A DNA stretch of 27,435 nt from Psychrobacter sp. (GTDB lineage: Bacteria; Pseudomonadota; Gammaproteobacteria; Pseudomonadales; Moraxellaceae), in the NCBI RefSeq assembly GCF_030454045.1, contig NZ_JAKDJE010000037.1, positions 1-27,435 of the forward strand, in the 5' to 3' direction. Below are positions 16,067 through 25,112 of this stretch, one piece after another; within the stretch, counting starts at the first letter, position 1, and each line of letters begins with the position of its first letter. Made by a program: the position numbers and the translations under genes. The notes beneath the pieces are model-generated. The model had not been told where the DNA came from. It ran no database searches and was given only the letters and a program-made list of their open reading frames with translations.

Positions 16067-16269
16067 CCAAGACTCCAAAGCACCTGTATTTAAACAAAAA
16101 AGTGCATATCAAAGTATCGGTCCGTCCCGAGATAGAAAAGATAGATTGAGTGCAGAGCCACGGTTTCCGCCTGCACTTATATTATACATAAGATGGCATA
16201 AAAAATCAGCCAGTACATTTATACAGACGTAAACAGATTTATCAAAAACCGACTTTATCCTAGGCCAGA

Positions 16270-16713
16270 CTATTTTGCTGGCGGGCCCCATTGATTGGTT
16301 TCAGGCTTAGTATCATTAGCACAAAATACAAGAAACACAATGCCGCCTATCAGTGGTATTAAGGATATTAAAAACCACCATCCTGAGCGACCCGTATCAT
16401 GTAACCTGCGAATACCAACAGCAATACTGGGTAAAGCAAGACCAAGCGCTACAACTATATAAACAGGCCCTGTTTCTGCGTCAAAAATGATTGCATCTAT
16501 TATCATCGCAAAAATTGCCAAGATCATATATACCAAAGAAAAATACCAAAACTCTTTACGGCGTGCCCGACCAGAGAAATTGACATAATTTCTCATGCAC
16601 TTTTTGAACCAATCAATGATTCCATAGTTTTCTTCAGCATTGTGATTGCCCGTAGTCATATTTTTTGGTAATGGTGGCGGGGTCGTTTTATCAAGCTTAA
16701 TATTATTTTCCAT
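16270..16713 (-). CDS. DUF805 membrane protein
   Basis: A 147-residue protein with the DUF805 pattern: FSGRARRKEFWYF (46-58) before the first helix, about three hydrophobic segments (55-75, 83-100, 112-132), IRRLHDTGRSGWW (101-113) between them, and a polar end NQWGPPAK. The first 30 residues are polar and contain TTPPPLP, a proline-rich lead seen in many DUF805 proteins. It should sit in the inner membrane. No function is established for the family. The ribosome site upstream is weak. The gap of about 200 bases to the PACE gene suggests separate transcription. Confidence 0.85.
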   Translation of the reverse strand: MENNIKLDKTTPPPLPKNMTTGNHNAEENYGIIDWFKKCMRNYVNFSGRARRKEFWYFSLVYMILAIFAMIIDAIIFDAETGPVYIVVALGLALPSIAVGIRRLHDTGRSGWWFLISLIPLIGGIVFLVFCANDTKPETNQWGPPAK

Positions 16714-16836
16714 AGGGCTTATTATCTCAGTCGTGAAAAGTAGAAATCGTCATTGCAAATTATCAACAATTAGCTTTGATTATAGATACTCAATAAAAGT
16801 TTGTAAATGAATACTAGTTTTCTTAGAGTCATCAAT

Positions 16837-16870
16837 AAAAAACCCCGCATCATGACGATACGGGGTTTTG
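16837..16870 (-). terminator. Rho-independent terminator of acnB
   Basis: On the minus strand AAAACCCCG pairs with CGGGGTTTTTT, with an inner ATC/GAT pairing. The hairpin ends in a T-run 38 bases after the acnB stop. It could also work on the plus strand, where TTTT follows the stem. Confidence 0.85.
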
Positions 16871-16907
16871 TTTACTTAAAAAAGGCTAACTCAATTTTTA
16901 ACCAAAA

Positions 16908-19511
16908 TTAGGTCAACTGAGCAACGTTAATCTTGTCTGCTTCTTCCGTATAGTCCTCCATACGGTCGAAGTTCATGTATTGATAGACTTCATCACCCAT
17001 GCTGTTTAGCATGCCAGCATACTGCTGATACTCATCGTTAGTCGGCAATTTACCAAGTACGGCGGCAACTGCGGCAAGCTCTGCAGACGCTAGGTATACG
17101 TTAGCGCCTTGACCTAGACGGTTCGGGAAGTTACGGGTTGATGTTGACACCGCCGTCGATTTCGGTGCGATACGTGCTTGGTTACCCATACATAGTGAAC
17201 AACCTGGCATTTCAGTACGAGCGCCGGCTTGTGCGTAGACGTTGTAATAACCTTCTTCCATCAACTGGCGTGCATCCATCTTAGTAGGCGGTGCAATCCA
17301 TAGACGAGTCTTGAGGCTACCTGCTGGTACGTCTTGTAGCAATTTACCTGCCGCGCGGAAGTGACCGATGTTGGTCATACATGAACCAATGAATACTTCA
17401 TCAATGGTATCACCAGCCACGTCTGCCAAGGTCTTGGCATCATCTGGATCGTTCGGGCAGCAAAGGATAGGCTCTTTGATCTCGCTCATATCGATAGTAA
17501 TGTCGATAGCATATTCAGCATCATCATCCGCACGCATGAGGCTTGGGTTCGCAAGCCATTCTTGCATGGCTTCGATACGGCGGCTGATGGTACGCGCATC
17601 GCCATAGCCTTCTGAAATCATCCACTTAAGCAGCGTGATATTTGAGTTTAGGTACTCAGTTACTGAATCTTCAGACAAGGTAATGGTACAGCCAGCCGCA
17701 CTACGCTCAGCTGAGGCATCAGACAATTCAAACGCTTGCTCAGCGGTCAAATCTTCTAGACCTTCGATCTCAAGGATACGGCCGTTGAACTCGTTGATTT
17801 TACCTTTCTTATCAACGGTCAAGTAACCTTCTTTGATCGCTTGATAAGGAATCGCATGTACGAGGTCACGCAAGGTGATACCAGGCTGACGCTCACCAAC
17901 GAAACGAACACGGACAGATTCAGGCATATCTAGTGGCATCACACCAGTTGCCGCTGCGAAAGCAACTAGACCAGAACCCGCTGGGAACGAGATACCCATT
18001 GGGAAACGAGTATGCGAGTCACCACCAGTACCAACGGTATCTGGCAGTAGCATACGGTTCAACCATGAGTGAATGATACCATCACCTGGACGTAAGCTGA
18101 CGCCGCCACGGTTCATGATAAAGTCAGGTAGTGTGTGCTGAGTCTCAACGTCAACTGGTTTTGGATAAGCCGCAGTATGACAGAATGACTGCATCACGAG
18201 ATCCGCTTGGAAACCCAAACATGCCAAGTCTTTTAGCTCGTCACGTGTCATTGGGCCAGTCGTATCCTGAGAGCCAACGGTAGTCATCTTAGGCTCACAG
18301 TACATACCTGGACGTACGCCTTCTAGGCCACACGCTTTACCAACCATTTTCTGCGCTAGCGTAAAGCCTTTACCCGTATCGGCTGGCTCTTCTGGCTTAG
18401 CAAACACGTCTGAGTGACCAAGACCCAAGTACTCACGCGCACGGTTGGTCAAACCACGACCAACGATCAATGGAATACGGCCACCAGCACGCACTTCATC
18501 AAGCAAAGTAGGTGAGCTTAGCGTAAACGTTGATAGCACTTCATCAGAGTCATGCTTGGTGATTTTGCCGTCATGTGGGTAGATGTCAAATACATCACCC
18601 ATATTTAGGTTATCAACCGCGACTTTTTCGATTGGCAATGCGCCAGAATCTTCCATCGTGTTGAAGAAAATCGGAGCGATGTTGTTACCTAGTACTAGAC
18701 CGCCACCACGTTTGTTTGGCACGTTAGGAATGTCTTCGCCCATCAGCCATAGCACTGAGTTGGTCGCAGACTTACGGCTAGAGCCGGTACCGACAACGTC
18801 ACCAACGTACGCAAGTGGGTGGCCTTTTTCTTTTAGCTCATCAATAAGTTTCATTGGACCACGCACGCCCTCTTCGTCAGCAGTAATGCCGTCACGAGAG
18901 TTTTTGTGCATGGCTAATGAATGCAATGGGATATCAGGACGGCTCCATGCGTCTTGCGCTGGTGACAAGTCATCCGTGTTGGTCTCGCCAGTGACTTTGA
19001 ACGTCGTGTAAGTGGTTTTCTTTGGTACTTCAGGGCGATTCAAGAACCATTCTGCGTCAGCCCAAGATTGAACGACTTCTTTAGCAATGGTGTTGCCCGC
19101 TTCGGCTTTTTCAGTCACGTCATTGAACGCGTCAAATACGAGCAAAGTCTTCTTTAATGCTTCAGCAGCGTCTTGTGCGACTTCGCTGTCATCTAGTGCC
19201 GCAACCAATGGCTGAACGTTGTAACCACCTTGCATCGTACCTAAAATTTGAACCGCTTTTTGCTTGCTGATCAATGGTGATGATGTCTCACCTTTTAAGA
19301 TAGCTGCCAAAAATGCCGCTTTCACGTAGGCTGCTTGGTCAACACCAGCAGGGATACGGTTTTCTAGCAAGTTCATCAAAAATGCATCTTCGCCTGCTGG
19401 CGGGTTCTTTAGTAATTCAACCAACTCTGCTACTTGTTTTTCGTTCAATGGTAGCGGAACCGTTCCTAGCTCAGCACGTTCTTCGACATGTTTACGATAA
19501 GCTTCTAACAC
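16908..19511 (-). CDS. acnB: Aconitate hydratase B
   Basis: An 867-residue protein of AcnB length (E. coli AcnB has 865). AcnB interconverts citrate and isocitrate in the TCA cycle and also removes water from 2-methylcitrate in some species; its apo form can bind mRNA. The N-terminal HEAT-like domain (about 1-160) and the swivel domain precede the cluster domains, the order that distinguishes AcnB from AcnA. The three 4Fe-4S ligands are Cys711 (GSCMTN), Cys771 and Cys774 (PGCSLCMG). VGTGSSRKSATNSVLWLMGE and TVGTGGDSHTRFPMG are further active-site segments. Translation starts at GTG 19511 with GAGGA well spaced upstream. It is monocistronic. Confidence 0.97.
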   Translation of the reverse strand: MLEAYRKHVEERAELGTVPLPLNEKQVAELVELLKNPPAGEDAFLMNLLENRIPAGVDQAAYVKAAFLAAILKGETSSPLISKQKAVQILGTMQGGYNVQPLVAALDDSEVAQDAAEALKKTLLVFDAFNDVTEKAEAGNTIAKEVVQSWADAEWFLNRPEVPKKTTYTTFKVTGETNTDDLSPAQDAWSRPDIPLHSLAMHKNSRDGITADEEGVRGPMKLIDELKEKGHPLAYVGDVVGTGSSRKSATNSVLWLMGEDIPNVPNKRGGGLVLGNNIAPIFFNTMEDSGALPIEKVAVDNLNMGDVFDIYPHDGKITKHDSDEVLSTFTLSSPTLLDEVRAGGRIPLIVGRGLTNRAREYLGLGHSDVFAKPEEPADTGKGFTLAQKMVGKACGLEGVRPGMYCEPKMTTVGSQDTTGPMTRDELKDLACLGFQADLVMQSFCHTAAYPKPVDVETQHTLPDFIMNRGGVSLRPGDGIIHSWLNRMLLPDTVGTGGDSHTRFPMGISFPAGSGLVAFAAATGVMPLDMPESVRVRFVGERQPGITLRDLVHAIPYQAIKEGYLTVDKKGKINEFNGRILEIEGLEDLTAEQAFELSDASAERSAAGCTITLSEDSVTEYLNSNITLLKWMISEGYGDARTISRRIEAMQEWLANPSLMRADDDAEYAIDITIDMSEIKEPILCCPNDPDDAKTLADVAGDTIDEVFIGSCMTNIGHFRAAGKLLQDVPAGSLKTRLWIAPPTKMDARQLMEEGYYNVYAQAGARTEMPGCSLCMGNQARIAPKSTAVSTSTRNFPNRLGQGANVYLASAELAAVAAVLGKLPTNDEYQQYAGMLNSMGDEVYQYMNFDRMEDYTEEADKINVAQLT

Positions 19512-19847
19512 AATAGTCGTCCTCGTCAGTTGGAGTTTAGCACATTACGTGGGTAGTCAGCATGACCGCCTGCGTCTATATACTATAGGGAATAATTATC
19601 CGTGCAATCATAGCTTAAAATGCTCTAAATGTTAATGGCTGAGCCTTCAAAAGGCGCGTAGCAAGGCCATATCCAACATTTATTATCAAAATAGTCCCAT
19701 CAATAATATGATTGCACACCTTATAATCGCTCGTATTTACGTACCTGCACTGATTGATAAAAACTTGCTTTATGAGTGCGCAGACACCATATGACTGTTA
19801 TACGCTTTTATCAGACATTTCTATAAAACATCAAAGGACGAGCCAAT
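19512..19847. other. Divergent control region of acnB and the CMD gene
   Basis: These 336 bases contain no credible ORF. For acnB, on the minus strand, TTGCAC and TAGTAT 16 bases apart (near 19590-19615) form a weak promoter candidate. For the rightward gene, TATAAT occurs at 19722-19727 without a good -35. No clear operator was found. Confidence 0.4.
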
Positions 19848-20258
19848 ATGGATAGCAACACCAACTATGATAATGGCCTCAAGGTACGCACAGAAGTGAT
19901 GGGTGAGCAGCATGTCAAACGCTCGCTTGATGCGGCGACTGGATTTACTCAGCCATTACAAGACTGGATCATTGAGCACGCTTGGGGCAGCACATGGCAA
20001 GATGAGTCAGTACTGCCGCGCAAATATCGCTCACTGATTACCATTGCCTTTTTAATTGCGCAAAAAAGCCCAAATGAGTTAAAAGGACATATCCGAGGTG
20101 CCATCAACAATGGCGCTAGTGTCGCCGAGATTCGCGAAGTGCTGATGCATAGCCTCCCATACTGCGGCGCACCTGCCACACAAGAAGCGTTTCGCGCGGC
20201 TATCGAAGTGTTTAATGAGATGGGTATAGATATTGATGACTTAAACAAAAAGCCATAG
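19848..20258 (+). CDS. Carboxymuconolactone decarboxylase-family protein (PcaC-like)
   Basis: A 136-residue all-helical CMD-fold protein close to the length of 4-carboxymuconolactone decarboxylase (PcaC, beta-ketoadipate pathway). Features shared with PcaC are GLKVRTEVMGEQHVKRSL near the start, WIIEHAWGSTW in the middle, LPRKYRSLITIAFL, and His81 in LKGHIRGAINNGAS, the likely catalytic histidine. It lacks the Cys-x-x-Cys pair of AhpD-type relatives, so peroxidase activity is unlikely. No other pca genes are nearby; the PcaD-like hydrolase is 5 kb away and points the other way, so the PcaC assignment is not supported by context. AAAGGA precedes the ATG. Confidence 0.82.
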   Translation: MDSNTNYDNGLKVRTEVMGEQHVKRSLDAATGFTQPLQDWIIEHAWGSTWQDESVLPRKYRSLITIAFLIAQKSPNELKGHIRGAINNGASVAEIREVLMHSLPYCGAPATQEAFRAAIEVFNEMGIDIDDLNKKP

Positions 20259-20261
20259 CAC

Positions 20262-20360
20262 AAAGGGTTGAATAATAAACCCTGAGCGCAATATCTGTTA
20301 TAATAAAGACACCTATAAAGCATGCTGATAATTCCATAAACCCTTATACTATAAAGGGTT
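20262..20360. repeat. Four complementary arms in the lipA leader
   Basis: AAAGGGTT (20262-20269), AAACCCT (20277-20283), AAACCCTT (20338-20345) and AAAGGGTT (20353-20360) can pair 1 with 2 and 3 with 4, or 1 with 3 and 2 with 4. The first pair lies upstream of the lipA promoter and the second in the mRNA leader, 16-38 bases before the lipA ATG. Confidence 0.6.
20296..20304 (+). promoter_or_regulatory. Extended -10 promoter of lipA
   Basis: TGTTATAAT is a perfect extended -10 element (TG, one base, TATAAT). No good -35 is present, as is common for extended -10 promoters. Transcription would start near 20311, giving a leader of about 65 bases that contains the second hairpin. Confidence 0.55.
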
Positions 20361-20375
20361 AAGAGATCATTGATT

Positions 20376-21419
20376 ATGACTACTGCCGTACAAACCCATA
20401 TTCCTGCGCCAAGAGTAAAACCTAAAAAAGCCATTCAAGGTGAAAAGCTGCGTGGCTACGATAAAGTCGCGCGCATCCCGATTAAAGTAATCCCGACAGT
20501 CGAAGCGAAGAAAAAGCCGGATTGGATTCGAGTAAAAATGTCCTCACCTGCCGAGGTGGCGCGTATCAAAGCCAAACTACGCGAACAAAAGCTCTATACT
20601 GTTTGTGAAGAAGCCGCTTGCCCGAATCTTGCGCAGTGCTTTGGTGACGGCACCGCCACCTTTATGATTATGGGTGATATCTGTACCCGTCGTTGCCCGT
20701 TTTGTGATGTCGGTCATGGTCGCCCGAACGAGCTTGATAAAGATGAGCCGCGTCATACTGCCGAAACTATTCAAGGCTTGGGTCTTAAATATGCGGTGAT
20801 CACCTCTGTCGATCGTGATGATCTAAAAGATGGCGGCGCGCAGCATTTTGTCGAAGTGCTCAACGAATCACGGGCGCTAAGCCCAAACTGCCTGATCGAA
20901 ATCTTAGTGCCTGATTTCCGTGGCCGTATGGACATTGCCTTAGACTTACTGACAGAGACTGCGCCAGATGTGTTCAACCACAACATCGAAACCGTGCCAC
21001 GTCTATACAAAGCCTTCCGTCCGGGTTCTGATTATCAGCATTCACTCGACTTGCTCAAGATTTATAAAGAGCGTCGTCCTGATATCGCGACCAAATGCGG
21101 GTTTATGGTTGGTCTCGGCGAAACCGAAGAAGAAGTCTATGCCCTACTTGATGATCTCAAAGCGCATGATGTCGATATGATCACGATTGGTCAATATCTA
21201 CAGCCTAGTAAGAACCATGCCCCTGTTGACCGTTATGTCCATCCAGACGAATTCCAGCGTTATATGAACTACGGCAAAAAGATTGGCTTCTTTAGCATTT
21301 GGGCCGGTCCCATGGTACGCTCAAGCTACTTTGCTGATCGTCAGTATTATGGTGAAGATTGCCCAGCACCTATCCGCAGCAAAAAAGCATTAGAAGCAGA
21401 AGGCAAACTTGGCTGCTAA
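20376..21419 (+). CDS. lipA: Lipoyl synthase
   Basis: A 347-residue radical-SAM enzyme that inserts two sulfurs into octanoyl groups on the E2 and H proteins of lipoate-dependent complexes. The auxiliary 4Fe-4S ligands are Cys77, Cys82 and Cys88 (CEEAACPNLAQC); the radical-SAM cluster ligands are Cys103, Cys107 and Cys110 (CTRRCPFC). The closing VRSSYFAD supplies the serine that completes the auxiliary cluster. The N-terminal 45 residues are a basic lead as in other gammaproteobacterial LipA. I chose ATG 20376; a TTG six bases earlier only adds two residues. It is preceded by its own promoter and followed by a terminator. LipB is not in the window. Confidence 0.97.
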   Translation: MTTAVQTHIPAPRVKPKKAIQGEKLRGYDKVARIPIKVIPTVEAKKKPDWIRVKMSSPAEVARIKAKLREQKLYTVCEEAACPNLAQCFGDGTATFMIMGDICTRRCPFCDVGHGRPNELDKDEPRHTAETIQGLGLKYAVITSVDRDDLKDGGAQHFVEVLNESRALSPNCLIEILVPDFRGRMDIALDLLTETAPDVFNHNIETVPRLYKAFRPGSDYQHSLDLLKIYKERRPDIATKCGFMVGLGETEEEVYALLDDLKAHDVDMITIGQYLQPSKNHAPVDRYVHPDEFQRYMNYGKKIGFFSIWAGPMVRSSYFADRQYYGEDCPAPIRSKKALEAEGKLGC

Positions 21420-21479
21420 TTGCTGATTTGATTATTGTTAAACCAATATCAAAGTACTAAAGATAATAGCTAAAAATAT

Positions 21480-21517
21480 AAAAGGGTGAATAACAAATCT
21501 GTTATTCACCCTTTTTT
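21480..21517 (+). terminator. Bidirectional terminator between lipA and the TAXI operon
   Basis: AAAAGGGTGAATAAC (21480-21494) pairs over 15 bases with GTTATTCACCCTTTT (21501-21515) around the loop AAATCT, followed by T residues. The minus strand also ends in a short T-run, so it serves both converging units. Confidence 0.92.
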
Positions 21518-21546
21518 ATGACTTACTCTAATATCAGTGGCTAAAA

Positions 21547-23583
21547 CTAAACACTCACTGTCGGCGTTGGTGCCGCACTTGTCTTTATATTGAATACCGC
21601 AATACCAAGTACAATCACACCGCCTACGATACCTGTCATCAACTCAGGATAAATCAATAACAAGGCACCAATCGCTAAGATGATACGGGTTATGGTATTC
21701 ATCTCACCTCTGAAGTACCCCTCAAGCGCTGAGCTTAAGGCAATCACACCTGTTATCGAAGTCACTACTACTGTAATAATATCCACGATAGGTGGTAGCG
21801 GGAAATCTTTTGCCGTGACGGCCAGCCCCGTCGGATCTATCATCAGCATCGTTGGATTATAGATAAACATAAACGGCACAATAAATCCAGCCAATGCCAG
21901 CTTGAGCGACAAGAAGCCTGTTTTCATCGGGTCGCCACCAGAGATACCTGCACCAGCAAAAGCAGCCAGACACACAGGCGGAGTAATATTGGCAAAGATA
22001 CCAAAGTAGAAGACAAACATGTGCGCTGACAAGATGGGAATATCAAACCCTGCCAATGCAGGCGCAGCCATGGTCGCGGTAATGATATAGGCAGGGATAG
22101 AAGGTAGCCCCATACCCAATACCATTGATGCGAGCATGGTCAAAATCAGCGTAAAGAATAACGACCCTGCCCCTAAGGTCACGATAGAGGAGGTCATCAC
22201 TGTACCAAAGCTGGTCAAACTGACCACACCAATGATAATACCAACAACCGCACACGCTGCCATGACCGCAAGTGACTGACGTGCGCCGTCTTCGAGCGCC
22301 CCCAAAATATCAGAGAAGCTCATGCGCGTCTCAGCACGTAGCATACTGATTACTACGGTAAAACCAATCGTATAAGCAGCTGCATATCCCACAGGTACAT
22401 TTCTGATTAATAAGAAAATCAAGAAGACAATCGGTAAGAGCATATGACCGCGAGCTTTTAGTACTTCTTTGACCGCGGGTAAGCTCTCTTTGGCGATACC
22501 TTTTAGGTCACGACGTCCAGCGCGGAAGTGCACTTGTGCAATGACCCCTAAGTAGTACAATATCGCAGGCAACAAAGCAGCAAGCGCAATCGTACTATAC
22601 GGCAGACCAGTGGTCTCCGCCATAATGAACGCACTGGCTCCCATAATCGGTGGCAAAATCTGTCCGCCAACCGAGGCACTGGCCTCAACCGCGCCTGCAA
22701 AATCTTTATGATAACCAACCTTTTTCATCAATGGAATGGTAAAGGCACCCGTACTAACGACGTTGGACAATGCCGAGCCATTGATACTGCCCATAAAGCC
22801 ACTAGAAATCACCGCCACTTTTGCAGGTCCTCCTTTTTTGTGACCTGCGATGGCTAATGCCAAATCATTAAACAGCTGTCCCATTCCTGAGCGTGCCAAA
22901 AACGCACCAAACAGAATGAACAAAAAGATAAATGTCACGGATGCACCAATCGCAACAGAATACAGACCTTCTGTTTTTAGAAACAATTGACCAAAAATAT
23001 CGCCCATATCATAAGGGCGAGTCAGCAATCTATCCGGCATAAAATCCATATGACTGACAAACGGATAGGCCAAAAATATCCCTGCCAATATCGGCAAAAT
23101 CCAGCCTGTGATACGGCGACTGCCTTCTAATACACAGACAACCGTAATCAGTGAAAATATCACATCAAGCGGATTGGCCATACCGCCACGTGAGGTCACA
23201 ATGTCTTGATATTCGTAGATCAAATAGCTCATACCAGATAAAGACAATAAAAACCAAATCCAGTCATACCATGCCACTCGCTTGCGGCTGCTCTTTTTGC
23301 TCGCAGGAAAAATCAAGAAAATCAAGGCAAAACCAACACCCACGTGTACCGAGCGCTGTAGCAACGCTGGCATCGGGTTAAAAGTGATATATAAGTGAAA
23401 AAGAGAATAGAGTATACAAATACCAGCAATGAAATACTTGACTGGTCCTTGCGTGATATGACGCGTGATTGACTCTCGGTCATATTTTTCCAACACGGCT
23501 TTGTTGACCGCATCGGTATCTTTATCAACGTCAGCATCTGGCGTAGTATTCACGCTACCGTGATCCGTCACTTGGGAGCTCAT
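21547..23583 (-). CDS. TAXI-type TRAP transporter, fused 4TM/12TM permease
   Basis: About 678 residues and strongly hydrophobic, with a polar N-terminus of about 50 residues. The first membrane helices correspond to the small (DctQ-like) part and the rest to the large DctM-like channel of a tripartite ATP-independent periplasmic transporter, fused as is usual for the TAXI branch. Seen in the channel part are GSINGSALSNVVSTGAFTIPLMKK, SASVGGQILPPIMGASAFIMAE and LGMGLPSIPAYIITATMAAPAL, typical helix-break segments. Import is driven by an ion gradient. ATG 23583 has AAGGA eight bases upstream and overlaps the end of the DUF1850 gene by 29 bases, so translation is probably coupled. The substrate is not readable; dicarboxylates such as glutamate or 2-oxoglutarate are known for the family. 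Confidence 0.93.
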   Translation of the reverse strand: MSSQVTDHGSVNTTPDADVDKDTDAVNKAVLEKYDRESITRHITQGPVKYFIAGICILYSLFHLYITFNPMPALLQRSVHVGVGFALIFLIFPASKKSSRKRVAWYDWIWFLLSLSGMSYLIYEYQDIVTSRGGMANPLDVIFSLITVVCVLEGSRRITGWILPILAGIFLAYPFVSHMDFMPDRLLTRPYDMGDIFGQLFLKTEGLYSVAIGASVTFIFLFILFGAFLARSGMGQLFNDLALAIAGHKKGGPAKVAVISSGFMGSINGSALSNVVSTGAFTIPLMKKVGYHKDFAGAVEASASVGGQILPPIMGASAFIMAETTGLPYSTIALAALLPAILYYLGVIAQVHFRAGRRDLKGIAKESLPAVKEVLKARGHMLLPIVFLIFLLIRNVPVGYAAAYTIGFTVVISMLRAETRMSFSDILGALEDGARQSLAVMAACAVVGIIIGVVSLTSFGTVMTSSIVTLGAGSLFFTLILTMLASMVLGMGLPSIPAYIITATMAAPALAGFDIPILSAHMFVFYFGIFANITPPVCLAAFAGAGISGGDPMKTGFLSLKLALAGFIVPFMFIYNPTMLMIDPTGLAVTAKDFPLPPIVDIITVVVTSITGVIALSSALEGYFRGEMNTITRIILAIGALLLIYPELMTGIVGGVIVLGIAVFNIKTSAAPTPTVSV

Positions 23584-24115
23584 GGCATAAGTCCTTGTTA
23601 AATCTATCAATTAAACCGTACGTCTTCGGCATGATCACCACTTCAGAATAGTCTGGCACCCACTGATGAATCAAGAAACGATAATCATCGTAATCAATTT
23701 CACCTTTGGTCAATCTGGACACAACCCAATTGAGGCTTGGTAGCTTCTCATTGATTTGGTAACCCAGATAGCCGGGTTTTTGTATGGGGGCCAGCGGTTC
23801 GGTCGAAGGCGTACCAGCACCAAACGCTTCAAAGTACGTGGTGGTAAGTAATAGCGCAGCATCTTCGGTACTGGTTTTATCTAGACGCTGATACTGCTCT
23901 TCCCACCACTGCTTTTCTACAGAATGTATCCAGCGTAACTGAAAATTAGAATCAGTAAAATAACACACCTTATCATCACTACCCGCTATCGCAACACGCA
24001 CTTCGACCACAGACTGACGCACGGCACCTATCCATAGAATTAAAAAAACCAGCGCGGCAAGTCCTGCGGCGCCAGTTAATAACCCTATTGACTTACTTGG
24101 CGGCTTGTTCGTCAT
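23555..24115 (-). CDS. DUF1850 protein of the TAXI operon
   Basis: About 186 residues: one N-terminal membrane helix (SIGLLTGAAGLAALVFLILWIGAV), then a soluble, probably periplasmic DUF1850 domain that includes FQLRWIHSVEKQWWEEQY, the characteristic stretch with WIHSVEK. DUF1850 proteins occur with TAXI receptors and permeases; the function is unknown. I chose ATG 24115, since the membrane helix then begins soon after the start. It overlaps the receptor gene by 23 bases at its 5' end and the permease gene by 29 bases at its 3' end, so the three form one tightly packed operon. The ribosome site is poor, as expected for coupled translation. Confidence 0.85.
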   Translation of the reverse strand: MTNKPPSKSIGLLTGAAGLAALVFLILWIGAVRQSVVEVRVAIAGSDDKVCYFTDSNFQLRWIHSVEKQWWEEQYQRLDKTSTEDAALLLTTTYFEAFGAGTPSTEPLAPIQKPGYLGYQINEKLPSLNWVVSRLTKGEIDYDDYRFLIHQWVPDYSEVVIMPKTYGLIDRFNKDLCHELPSDGSR

Positions 24116-25112
24116 AGTACTTTTTAGCGCCAGGATGGATTGGGGCAACCATACCGTCACGAGCGGTTTCTAAACTGATATCGTTGGCCGCTTGGTGTGC
24201 CGTTTTTAGACCGTCCAAGTTATCAAACAACGCTTTGGTCAGTTTATAACCATCGGCTTCAGAAAGATCAGAGTTCACCAATAATGCATTCATGATTGCA
24301 GCAGTTGGCACACCTGCCTCATTGCCATAAGTACCAGCAGGAATCTCAAAGGTATTGAAATAAGGCTTGGTTGCAATGATTTCTTTTAGCTTTTCTTGGT
24401 CGATAGAAACCAACTGCAAATCCACGCCTTGCTCAAGCTCCATAAGCGATGAATTTGGTAGGCCACTACTAAAGAATGCCGCTTCGATTTTGCCCGCTTT
24501 CATGCCATCAGCAGCTTCAGCAAAACCCAAATAATCGACAGTGATGTCATCATAAGTGATGCCAAACCCTTCTAGTAGTGTTCGCGCATTGACTTCGGTA
24601 CCAGAGCCTTGATCACCAACTGCGATGCGCTTGCCTCTTAAATCTTCGATGGTTTTGATACCCGTGTCTTTCGTGGTCACGATTTGCACGACGTTAGGAT
24701 ACAAAACGGCAATTTGCTGGATGTTGTCAATAGGCTTATCGAAGTTGTTTTTGCCTTCGACAGCATCGGTGACCACGTCACTGAGTGCCAAGACCATGTC
24801 CACTTTGCCTTGGGTCAATAGATTGACGTTTTCAACGGACGCACCTGTCGTTTGTGTTTTTGAGTTAACGCCAAAGTTTTTGACATAGACTTCAGACAAT
24901 GAGGTACCAATGATGTTGTAAGGCCCAGACGCGCCGCCTGTGGCAATCGTTAGGAATTTGGTATCGAGTGTATCGGTAGCCGCATCAGCTGACGTACTAT
25001 CCGCAGCAGCCGTCTCATTGCCTTCTGAGCTTGGCGATGAGCAGGCGGTTAAGCCTAGCATGGCGCTTAATATTGCTGAAAAAAGTAAGGGAGATTTTAG
25101 AGAAGTGAGCAT
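24093..25112 (-). CDS. TAXI-family TRAP solute receptor, lipoprotein
   Basis: A 339-residue substrate-binding protein. The signal peptide ends in a lipobox, LTAC, with Cys24 as the lipid-modified residue, followed by a Ser/Ala/Asp-rich linker; a lipid-anchored periplasmic receptor is expected. The mature protein begins FLTIATGGASGPYNIIGTSL, the signature opening of TAXI receptors, and contains KRIAVGDQGSGTEVNARTLL, a second family block in the ligand cleft. I chose ATG 25112 because AAGGA lies eight bases upstream; the ATG at 25121 overlaps that site. It is the first gene of the TAXI operon, so it is made in excess over the permease, as a receptor should be. Confidence 0.94.
   Translation of the reverse strand: MLTSLKSPLLFSAILSAMLGLTACSSPSSEGNETAAADSTSADAATDTLDTKFLTIATGGASGPYNIIGTSLSEVYVKNFGVNSKTQTTGASVENVNLLTQGKVDMVLALSDVVTDAVEGKNNFDKPIDNIQQIAVLYPNVVQIVTTKDTGIKTIEDLRGKRIAVGDQGSGTEVNARTLLEGFGITYDDITVDYLGFAEAADGMKAGKIEAAFFSSGLPNSSLMELEQGVDLQLVSIDQEKLKEIIATKPYFNTFEIPAGTYGNEAGVPTAAIMNALLVNSDLSEADGYKLTKALFDNLDGLKTAHQAANDISLETARDGMVAPIHPGAKKYYDEQAAK

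Noticed and set aside
20262..20375. Riboswitch before lipA
   Set aside because: No known riboswitch core can be recognised; only short complementary arms are present.
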